Made by a program: the position numbers and the translations under genes. A DNA stretch of 26,397 bases from Streptomyces sp. NRRL F-2580. GTDB lineage: Bacteria > Actinomycetota > Actinomycetes > Streptomycetales > Streptomycetaceae. How positions within the stretch are numbered: position 1 is the first letter of the stretch; each line of letters opens with the position of its first letter. The notes beneath the pieces were generated by a model that did not search any database, was not told where the DNA came from, and saw nothing but the letters and a program-made list of their open reading frames with translations. Where the stretch lies: contig NZ_JOIR01000060.1 of the NCBI RefSeq assembly GCF_000720115.1, positions 1-26,397 of the forward strand, written 5' to 3'. Of the stretch, positions 20,944-26,397 are shown piece by piece.

Positions 20944-20972
20944 CAAAAGCTCCTTAAGGCCTTGAACGAAGA

Positions 20973-21011
20973 CGACCGCCGTCCCGCTCCAGTGGAGCCG
21001 GACGGCGGTCG
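20973..21011 (-). terminator. Hairpin between rplY and pth
   Basis: A 12-bp stem (20973-20984 with 21000-21011), a C-C mismatch and an inner 5-bp stem (20986-20990 with 20994-20998) close on AGT. In the direction of transcription it follows the rplY stop and precedes the pth ribosome site. It could terminate part of the rplY transcripts or protect the mRNA while allowing read-through to pth. Confidence 0.65.
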
Positions 21012-21042
21012 GTCAGCAACTGCTGAGGGGGGAAGGCGAGGC

Positions 21043-21627
21043 TCAGGCCTCGGTGCCCTCGGCGGCCTCGGCGGCCGGCTCCTCGGCCTGCGGGGCCACG
21101 ACCTGCAGGACGGCGATGTCGCCGTCGACGGCCAGGGTGGTGCCCGCCGGGAGGACCAGGTCCTTGGCGTGGATGGTCGCGCCGGCCTCGAGGCCCGCGA
21201 TGGAGACGGTGACCTCGGTCGGGATGTGGGTGGCCTCGGCCTCGACGGAGATCGTGTTCTGGAGGGTCTCCAGCATGTTGCCGCCGGCGGCCAGCTCGCC
21301 CTCGGTGACGATCGCGACGTCGACGGTGACCGTCTCGCCCTTCTTGACGATCAGGAAGTCGACGTGGGAGACCGAGCGCTTCAGCGGGTGCTTCTGCACG
21401 GCCTTCGGGATGACCAGCTCGGTGCCCTCGCCAGCGATGTCCAGGGAGATCAGGACGTTCGGGGTGCGGAGCGCCAGCTGCAGGGCGTGGGCGTCGACGT
21501 TGACGTGCTTCGGGTCGGTGCCGTGGCCGTAGATGACGGCGGGGGTCAGGGCGTCACGACGGGCCTGACGGGCAGAGCCCTTGCCGAACGCGGTGCGGAC
21601 CTTGGCGGAAAGCTTGACCTCGGACAT
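21043..21627 (-). CDS. rplY: 50S ribosomal protein L25/general stress protein Ctc
   Basis: A 194-aa two-domain L25 (Ctc/TL5 type). The N-terminal part (about 1-95) is the 5S rRNA-binding L25 domain (RTAFGKGSARQARR, TPAVIYGHG). The C-terminal part is the TL5-like beta domain (about 100-180). An acidic, Ala/Glu-rich tail (AEEPAAEAAEGTEA) ends the protein, as is usual in actinobacteria. The ATG at 21627 follows GAGGAG by five bases on the minus strand. GTG at 21633 would sit on top of that site and is rejected. Its neighbours prs and pth are the same in many Gram-positive bacteria. A large hairpin separates it from prs. Confidence 0.94.
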   Translation of the reverse strand: MSEVKLSAKVRTAFGKGSARQARRDALTPAVIYGHGTDPKHVNVDAHALQLALRTPNVLISLDIAGEGTELVIPKAVQKHPLKRSVSHVDFLIVKKGETVTVDVAIVTEGELAAGGNMLETLQNTISVEAEATHIPTEVTVSIAGLEAGATIHAKDLVLPAGTTLAVDGDIAVLQVVAPQAEEPAAEAAEGTEA

Positions 21628-21728
21628 GCTCACTCCTCGTGGGGTGACGGAAAAAGGACGACAGTCACCCGGCCGGAACGGCCTGCTACGAAGAGCGCGT
21701 CGATAACGGAGCGTCCGTACCGGAAACA

Positions 21729-21786
21729 GGTACGGCCTCCCTCGCCGAGCAACTCATGGAGTGTACCCGGCAAGGGAGGCCGTACC
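21729..21786 (-). terminator. Branched hairpin between prs and rplY
   Basis: GGTACGGCCTCCCT (21729-21742) pairs perfectly with 21773-21786. After one mismatch four more pairs follow (21744-21747 with 21768-21771), and the loop holds a small ACTC-ATG-GAGT stem (21752-21762). It lies 24 bases after the prs stop in the transcribed direction and is followed by TGTTT. A terminator is likely; rplY then needs its own promoter in the remaining 100 bases. Confidence 0.75.
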
Positions 21787-21809
21787 AAAAAGGATCTACC
21801 GCGGAGCGG

Positions 21810-22787
21810 TTACTGCTGCTCCTCGAAGAGGCTGGTGACCGAACCGTCCTCGAAGACCTCGCGCACCGCGCGCGCGATCATCGGGGCGATCGACAGCACC
21901 GTGATCTTGTCGAGCTCCAGGTCGGACGGGTCCGGCAGGGTGTTCGTGAACACGAACTCGCTGACCTTGGAGTTCTTCAGGCGGTCGGCCGCCGGGCCCG
22001 ACAGGATGCCGTGGGTGGCCGTCACGATGACGTCCTCGGCGCCGTGCGCGAACAGCGCGTCGGCCGCGGCGCAGATGGTGCCACCGGTGTCGATCATGTC
22101 GTCGACCAGGACGCAGACACGGCCCTTGACCTCACCGACGACCTCGTGGACGGTCACCTGGTTGGCGACGTCCTTGTCGCGGCGCTTGTGCACGATGGCC
22201 AGCGGCGCGTCCAGGCGGTCGCACCAGCGGTCGGCGACGCGCACGCGGCCGGCGTCCGGGGAGACGATCGTGAGCTTGGTGCGGTCCACCTTGGCGCCCA
22301 CGTAGTCCGCGAGGACGTTCAGGGCCGACAGGTGGTCCACCGGGCCGTCGAAGAAGCCCTGGATCTGGTCCGTGTGCAGGTCGACCGTGAGGATGCGGTC
22401 CGCACCCGAGGTCTTCAGCAGGTCGGCGACCAGGCGGGCCGAGATCGGCTCGCGGCCCTTGTGCTTCTTGTCCTGGCGGGCGTACCCGTAGGACGGGATG
22501 ATCACGGTGATGGAGCGCGCCGACGCGCGCTTCAGCGCGTCGATCATGATCAGCTGTTCCATGATCCACTTGTTGATCGGAGCCGTGTGGCTCTGGATCA
22601 GGAAGCAGTCCGCGCCGCGAGCCGACTCCTGGAAGCGAACGTAGATCTCACCGTTCGCGAAGTCGAAAGCCTTGGTCGGCACGAGGCCGACTCCCAGCTG
22701 GTGCGCGACCTCCTCGGCCAGCTCGGGGTGGGCGCGGCCGGAGAAGAGCATCAGCTTCTTCTCGCCGGTCGTCTTGATCCCGGTCAC
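21810..22787 (-). CDS. prs: Ribose-phosphate pyrophosphokinase (PRPP synthetase)
   Basis: A 325-aa class I enzyme that transfers pyrophosphate from ATP to ribose 5-phosphate, giving PRPP for purine, pyrimidine, His, Trp and NAD synthesis. The PRPP-binding loop VDDMIDTGGT is at 228-237. The flexible catalytic loop YGYARQDKKHKGREPISA spans 100-117, and VDLHTDQIQGFFD (135-147) is the family signature. The GTG at 22787 follows AGGAGA by seven bases on the minus strand. It lies 133 bases downstream of glmU; a GATAGGT in that gap could belong to a promoter, but the evidence is thin. The glmU-prs pairing is widely conserved and links nucleotide and cell-wall precursor supply. Confidence 0.96.
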   Translation of the reverse strand: MTGIKTTGEKKLMLFSGRAHPELAEEVAHQLGVGLVPTKAFDFANGEIYVRFQESARGADCFLIQSHTAPINKWIMEQLIMIDALKRASARSITVIIPSYGYARQDKKHKGREPISARLVADLLKTSGADRILTVDLHTDQIQGFFDGPVDHLSALNVLADYVGAKVDRTKLTIVSPDAGRVRVADRWCDRLDAPLAIVHKRRDKDVANQVTVHEVVGEVKGRVCVLVDDMIDTGGTICAAADALFAHGAEDVIVTATHGILSGPAADRLKNSKVSEFVFTNTLPDPSDLELDKITVLSIAPMIARAVREVFEDGSVTSLFEEQQ

Positions 22788-22920
22788 AGCACTGTCTCCT
22801 CAGACGTGTTGAAGCTGCTCGCCCCCATGTGCGTCCGTCCCGCACACGGTGAGCCAGCCGAATTGCGTGCACCTATCACGGTACGCCGTCGCGGGCGCAC
22901 CTGTTTCCGGTCAGTTCACC

Positions 22921-24366
22921 TCAGTGGCGCCCGGAATCCTCCGAGGCCGCCGACTGCGCCGCCGTGGCGGCCGCGCTTCCCGGACGCTTGCGGGCCACCC
23001 AGCCCTCGATATTCCGCTGCTGGCCGCGGGCCACGGCCAGCGCACCGGGCGGCACATCCTTGGTGATCACGGATCCGGCCGCCGTGTAGGCGCCGTCCCC
23101 GATGGTGACGGGAGCCACAAACATGTTGTCCGAGCCCGTCTTGCAGTGTGATCCGACGGTGGTGTGGTGCTTGTGCTCACCGTCGTAGTTCACGAAGACG
23201 CTCGCCGCGCCGATGTTCGTGTACTCGCCGATCGTCGCGTCGCCCACGTAGGACAGGTGGGGCACCTTGGTGCCCTCGCCGATCGTCGCGTTCTTCATCT
23301 CGACGTACGTGCCGGCCTTGGCCTTCGCGCCGAGGTTCGTGCCCGGACGCAGGTACGCGAACGGCCCCACGGACGCCTGCGGGCCCACGACCGCACTCTC
23401 CGCGACCGTGTTGTCCACCCGGGCGCCCGCGCCCACGGTGGTGTCCTTCAGCCGGGTGTTGGGGCCGACCTCGGCGCCCTCCGCGATGTGCGTGGTGCCC
23501 AGGAGCTGGGTGCCGGGGTGCACGAGCGCGTCCTGCCCGAAGGTGACGGTCACGTCCACGAAGGTGCTCGCCGGGTCGACGACCGTCACGCCCGCGAGCA
23601 TGGCCTGCTCCAGCAGGCGCGCGTTCAGCAGCGCGCGGGCCTCGGCCAGCTGGACGCGGTTGTTGATCCCGAGGATCTGGCGGTGGTCGCTGCCGACGGC
23701 CGCGCCGACGCGGTGCCCGGCCTCGCGCAGGATGCCGAGGACGTCGGTGAGGTACTCCTCGCCCTGGCTGTTGTCGGTACGGACCTTGCCGAGCGCGTCG
23801 GCGAGCAGGCCGCCGTCGAAGGCGAAGACGCCGGAGTTGATCTCACGGATCGCCCGCTCGGCGTCGGTGGCGTCCTTGTGTTCGACGATGGCCGTCACGG
23901 CGCCGCCCGCGTCCCGGACGATCCGCCCGTAGCCGGTGGAGTCCGGTACCTCGGCGGTCAGCACGGTGACGGCGTTGCCGTCGGCCTCGTGCGTCGCCGC
24001 CAGCCGCGCCAGCGTCTCGCCGGTCAGCAGCGGGGTGTCGCCGCAGACCACGATGACCGTCCCGTCGACCGGGCCGCCGAGCTCTTCGAGGGCCATGCGG
24101 ACGGCGTGCCCGGTGCCGTTCTGCTCGTACTGGACGGCGGTGCGGACGCCGGCGTCGATGGCGGTCAGGTGCGCGGTGACCTGCTCCCGGGCGTGCCCGA
24201 CGACCACGACGAGGTGGGCGGGGTCCAGCTCACGGGAGGCGGCGACGACGTGACCGACGAGCGAGCGCCCGCAGATCTCGTGCAGGACCTTGGGAGTGGC
24301 CGACTTCATGCGGGTGCCTTCACCCGCTGCGAGTACGACGACGGCTGCCGGGCGGTTGGCGCTCAC
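22921..24366 (-). CDS. glmU: Bifunctional GlcNAc-1-P uridyltransferase/GlcN-1-P acetyltransferase
   Basis: A 481-aa enzyme that makes UDP-GlcNAc for peptidoglycan and other glycans. The N-terminal domain acetyl-independent half is a nucleotidyltransferase with LAAGEGTRMKS (12-22) and CGDTPLL. The C-terminal half is a left-handed beta-helix of hexapeptide repeats with YVEMKNATIGEGTKVPHLSY, the acetyltransferase site, and NYDGEHKHHTTVG. A 25-residue Ala/Ser-rich tail extends past the helix, as in other actinobacteria. The GTG at 24366 follows AAGGG on the minus strand by about seven bases. A candidate -10 and a three-copy 24-bp tandem repeat lie directly upstream. First protein gene after tRNA-Gln in the leftward block. 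Confidence 0.96.
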   Translation of the reverse strand: MSANRPAAVVVLAAGEGTRMKSATPKVLHEICGRSLVGHVVAASRELDPAHLVVVVGHAREQVTAHLTAIDAGVRTAVQYEQNGTGHAVRMALEELGGPVDGTVIVVCGDTPLLTGETLARLAATHEADGNAVTVLTAEVPDSTGYGRIVRDAGGAVTAIVEHKDATDAERAIREINSGVFAFDGGLLADALGKVRTDNSQGEEYLTDVLGILREAGHRVGAAVGSDHRQILGINNRVQLAEARALLNARLLEQAMLAGVTVVDPASTFVDVTVTFGQDALVHPGTQLLGTTHIAEGAEVGPNTRLKDTTVGAGARVDNTVAESAVVGPQASVGPFAYLRPGTNLGAKAKAGTYVEMKNATIGEGTKVPHLSYVGDATIGEYTNIGAASVFVNYDGEHKHHTTVGSHCKTGSDNMFVAPVTIGDGAYTAAGSVITKDVPPGALAVARGQQRNIEGWVARKRPGSAAATAAQSAASEDSGRH

Positions 24367-24401
24367 GGGGATGCCCTTCGGCTTCGGGGGTGGACCCGTG
24401 A

Positions 24402-24407
24402 AGGATA
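24402..24407 (-). promoter_or_regulatory. Candidate glmU -10 box
   Basis: TATCCT on the minus strand would start transcription near 24395 and give a leader of about 30 bases. The -35 position falls at the edge of the tandem repeat (GTTTCG), which is a poor match to TTGACA, so the repeat may carry activator or repressor sites instead. Confidence 0.4.
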
Positions 24408-24416
24408 CCGGGGTGC

Positions 24417-24488
24417 AAAGGAGCCGAAACGAGGGCGGGTAAAGGAGCCGAAATGATGGCGGGTAAAGGAGCCGAAGTGATGGCGGGT
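24417..24488. repeat. Three tandem 24-bp repeats upstream of glmU
   Basis: Units at 24417-24440, 24441-24464 and 24465-24488 are head to tail without spacers. All share AAAGGAGCCGAA at the left and GGCGGGT at the right, with only three to four differences in the middle. They lie between the tRNA-Gln terminator hairpin and the glmU promoter region. The 24-base period is about 2.3 helical turns. They do not form part of any credible gene. Confidence 0.85.
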
Positions 24489-24509
24489 CCCGACCGATGG
24501 TCAGGACCC
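24485..24509 (-). terminator. Hairpin terminator of tRNA-Gln
   Basis: An 11-bp stem with one T-G pair (24485-24495 with 24499-24509) closes on a three-base loop. It lies 14 bases beyond the tRNA 3' end in the direction of transcription and overlaps the last bases of the tandem repeat. Confidence 0.65.
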
Positions 24510-24523
24510 GAGGGGCTGTGCAG

Positions 24524-24595
24524 CTCCCCTGTCAGGACTCGAACCCGAACATAAGGCACCAAAAGCCTCAGTGCTGCCAATTACACCACAGGGGA
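24524..24595 (-). tRNA. tRNA-Gln (anticodon UUG)
   Basis: The 72 bases fold as a full cloverleaf on the minus strand. Acceptor stem TCCCCTG/CAGGGGA; D stem GTG/CAC; anticodon stem GAGGC/GCCTT around loop TTTTGGT, giving anticodon TTG; T arm TCGGG-TTCGAGT-CCTGA; discriminator G. The weak U1-A72 end pair is a known glutaminyl-tRNA identity feature. CCA is not encoded. It is the first gene of the leftward block, ahead of glmU. Confidence 0.96.
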
Positions 24596-24742
24596 TGGTA
24601 AATCAGGCCGAATCGGACAGTTTCGCGAACCGATCAAGCTGGCCGTCCCTACTATGCCGTACCACCCGGCCTCAATGCGACGGTACTCGTGTCCGCCGTT
24701 TCGCAGGCGGGGAATTGCCGGGGCCGCCGCGGAGGCCGCCCG

Positions 24743-24748
24743 TACGCT
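24743..24748 (+). promoter_or_regulatory. Candidate -10 for leaderless kinase mRNA
   Basis: TACGCT is followed by seven bases and then the ATG at 24756, the same geometry as at marR. TTGCCG at 24715-24720 is the only -35-like hexamer but is 22 bases away, too far for a normal spacer. Confidence 0.45.
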
Positions 24749-24755
24749 GGACGGC

Positions 24756-26063
24756 ATGACCAGTACGGGGGAATGGGAAGGCCGCGCTGGGCCGCCGTTG
24801 TGGTGGGCGCGGCGACGGGATGCCGTAACGGACGTGACGCTCGCCGGGGTGTCGGCCGTGGAGTGCGCGTGGGAGGGCGTCACCTTCGCCCGTGAGGCGG
24901 GTCTGCCGACCGCGGTCGGGGTGGCGTTCGGGTTCGTGGTGGGGGCCACGCTCGTGCTGCGGCGGCGCCGGCCGATCGCCGTGGTGCTCGTGGGCATCGC
25001 CGTCGCGCCGGCCGCGATGGGGTTCCTGCTCTCGGTGGTGGGGATGTACTCGCTCGCCTCCTCCGAGGTGCCCCGGCGGATCATCGCCACCCTGGCCTCG
25101 ATGTCGCTGGTGGCGACCTTCGTGGTGATGTACCTCCAGACCCGTGGGGACGTGGAGGCCGATCCGAAGCTCGTGGTAGCGCTCTCAGGCTTCGTCGCGG
25201 TGGCGCTGACCGTGCCGCCCTTGCTGCTCGGGCTCTACATCGGGGCCCGGCGGCGGTTGATGGAGAGCCTGCAGGAGCGGGCGGACTCGCTGGAGCGGGA
25301 GCTGTCGCTGCTGGCGGACCGGGCGGAGGAACGGGCCGAGTGGGCCCGTACGGAGGAGCGGACCCGCATCGCGCGGGAGATGCACGACGTGGTCGCGCAC
25401 CGGGTGTCGCTGATGGTGGTGCACGCGGCCGCGCTGGAGGCGGTGGCGGTCAAGGACCCGGCGCGGGCGGCGAAGAACGCCGCGCTGGTGGGTGACATGG
25501 GGCGCCAGGCGCTGACGGAACTGAGGGAGATGCTCGGCGTGCTGAGGGCTGCGCCCAAGCCGGCTGTGGTGGGCTCCGGGGGGTCGGGCGGGCCGGGCGG
25601 GCCGGGCGCGGCCGCGGTGGTCGCCGTGCCGATGGCTCCGGTCGCGCTCGTCGGGGGTGCCGAGGAAGGGCCCTCGCTCGACGAGCTGGAGGTGCTGGTC
25701 GGGCAGTCCCGGGCGGCCGGGATGGTCGTGGAGATGCTCGTGCAGGGCGAGGGGGCGGGCGCGGGGTACGCGGCGGAGGTCGAGCAGACGGCGTACCGCG
25801 TGGTGCAGGAGGCGCTGACCAATTGCCACAAGCACGCCCCGGGGGCGCGGGTCGTGGTGCGGCTCGCACATCGGGACGGGGAGGTGGCGATGCAGGTGGA
25901 GAACGGGCCGTGCGAGGGGAAGGCGGACGGGGTCGGACTGCCGAGCGGGGGGAACGGGCTGGTCGGGATGCGGGAGCGAGTGCTCGGGCTGGGCGGGGTC
26001 TTCGTGTCCGGGCCGACGGACGCGGGCGGCTTCAGGGTGTCGGCGGTGCTGCCGGTCCGCTAG
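24756..26063 (+). CDS. NarL-family two-component sensor histidine kinase
   Basis: A 435-aa membrane kinase. About four to five hydrophobic helices fill residues 25-165, with almost no external loop. A charged coiled coil (SLQERADSLERELSLLADRAEERAEW) follows, then the HisKA_3 dimer domain with phospho-acceptor H210 (REMHDVVAHRVSL) and a HATPase_c domain with the N box around N356 (VVQEALTNCHKHA) and a G box (SGGNGLVGMRERV). Between them is a Gly/Pro/Ala-rich stretch (residues about 270-305) of low complexity. This subfamily pairs with LuxR-type regulators. Its partner is probably just beyond the window, as none follows before the end. The start at 24756 is preferred to ATG 24654 because the earlier 34 residues are not conserved-looking and the -10 geometry fits leaderless initiation. 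Confidence 0.88.
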   Translation: MTSTGEWEGRAGPPLWWARRRDAVTDVTLAGVSAVECAWEGVTFAREAGLPTAVGVAFGFVVGATLVLRRRRPIAVVLVGIAVAPAAMGFLLSVVGMYSLASSEVPRRIIATLASMSLVATFVVMYLQTRGDVEADPKLVVALSGFVAVALTVPPLLLGLYIGARRRLMESLQERADSLERELSLLADRAEERAEWARTEERTRIAREMHDVVAHRVSLMVVHAAALEAVAVKDPARAAKNAALVGDMGRQALTELREMLGVLRAAPKPAVVGSGGSGGPGGPGAAAVVAVPMAPVALVGGAEEGPSLDELEVLVGQSRAAGMVVEMLVQGEGAGAGYAAEVEQTAYRVVQEALTNCHKHAPGARVVVRLAHRDGEVAMQVENGPCEGKADGVGLPSGGNGLVGMRERVLGLGGVFVSGPTDAGGFRVSAVLPVR

Positions 26064-26090
26064 CGGTGGGCGCGGGGCGCGGGCCTTGGC

Positions 26091-26114
26091 GGTGGCGGGT
26101 GGCGGGTGGCGGGT
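26091..26114. repeat. GGTGGCG tandem repeat, 3.4 copies
   Basis: The heptamer GGTGGCG occurs three times without change, followed by GGT. Such short runs arise by slippage and may vary between strains. It starts 27 bases after the kinase stop. Confidence 0.85.
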
Positions 26115-26190
26115 GTGCCGGTCCCGCTGGGCGCGGGCTTTGGCGGGGGGCCGGTGTGCCGGTGAGCGGAGTCCGGTGCGGCGCCGTTGC

Positions 26191-26238
26191 GGGGGCGCTG
26201 CCCCCGGGCCCCCGCGCCTCAAACGCCGGCGGGGCTGG
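26191..26238. repeat. Interspersed Streptomyces intergenic repeat, copy 2
   Basis: GGGGGC-GCT-GCCCCC (26191-26205) forms a hairpin and is followed by GGGCCCCCGCGCCTCAAA and CGCCGGCGGGGCTGG. It matches the element at 3536-3580 in order and core. It may also act as the terminator of the kinase transcript. Confidence 0.7.
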
Positions 26239-26397
26239 GTTTGGCGTTGCTTTTGCGGGGGTCGGCTGCGGGTTGGCTGCGCCGCTTGGGCGGGGTCGGG
26301 TGGGGGCCGGTTGTGCCGGGGGGATCCCCGCAGGGGGCCGAACACAACGAGGCTGCGCTCTCCGCCCCCCCGACACGTTCCGGGCCCGAGGAGGCCC

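Larger units (their letters stand above)
26064..26397. other. GC-rich non-coding tail after the kinase gene
   Basis: No gene is supported. The stretch has strongly G-rich plus-strand composition, a 7-bp tandem repeat (26091-26114), the recurring decamer GTGTGCCGGT (26113-26122 and 26154-26163) and an interspersed repeat (26191-26238). A minus-strand frame at 26032-26376 is low-complexity Pro/Arg/Ala and looks like chance. Confidence 0.55.

Noticed and set aside
21763..21768. GGGTAC on the minus strand as a stress-sigma promoter for rplY/ctc
   Set aside because: It lies inside the hairpin stem and loop, and no -35 matches at the required distance.
24417..24488. Tandem repeat as a CRISPR array
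   Set aside because: The units are contiguous with no spacers and no cas genes are present.
24500..24538. Duplicated GTCAGGAC near the tRNA-Gln 3' end as an integration (att) scar
   Set aside because: Only eight identical bases, the first copy is explained by the tRNA terminator hairpin, and there is no integrase or mobile gene nearby.
24453..24554. Small plus-strand ORF starting ATGATG with AAAGGAG upstream
   Set aside because: The ribosome-site look comes from the tandem repeat itself, and the frame runs antisense through tRNA-Gln.

Overview
The window is high-GC, core-type Streptomyces chromosome (or a very close relative such as Kitasatospora). The signs are extreme GC at third codon positions, frequent GTG starts, perfect GC-rich hairpins in place of U-tailed terminators, and a gene order (rpfB-rsmA-ispE ... 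ppc ... pth-rplY-prs-glmU-tRNA-Gln) that I recall as conserved in this group. I see no prophage, transposon, CRISPR array or biosynthetic cluster.

Layout. Positions 1-3517 hold the 3' part of rpfB (cell-wall resuscitation factor), then rsmA and ispE, whose stop and start codons overlap. Positions 3667-6875 carry a membrane acyltransferase and a Uup-like ABC-F ATPase. Positions 7031-10457 carry two tandem paralogues, each with a Pro/Gly/Tyr-rich cytoplasmic tail, one membrane helix and an external PQQ-like beta-propeller with three cysteine pairs; a strong hairpin closes the pair. Next come a LuxR-type regulator whose receiver lacks the phospho-acceptor Asp (10606-11328), galE (11376-12335) and a second LuxR-type regulator (12816-13583). 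The second regulator overlaps tail to tail with a marR gene.

The marR gene diverges from a two-gene unit encoding a trans-aconitate methyltransferase-like protein and a VOC/glyoxalase-fold protein, with a near-palindrome between them. A 22-bp hairpin separates that unit from a leftward desaturase-tetR operon. A tandem 15-bp repeat, probably the TetR operator, lies upstream of the desaturase and divergent from ppc. ppc and pth converge on a long hairpin that fills the gap between them. The leftward housekeeping block tRNA-Gln, glmU, prs, rplY, pth follows, with three copies of a 24-bp tandem repeat just upstream of the glmU promoter region. A NarL-type sensor kinase (24756-26063) and a GC-rich non-coding tail with an interspersed Streptomyces repeat close the window.

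Working together. glmU makes UDP-GlcNAc for peptidoglycan, prs makes PRPP, rplY and pth serve translation, ppc refills oxaloacetate, ispE feeds isoprenoids and the desaturase tunes membrane lipids. The least explained parts are the twin propeller proteins, the atypical receiver, and the operator-like repeats ahead of the desaturase and glmU. None is proven to be a new system; they are the best leads here.
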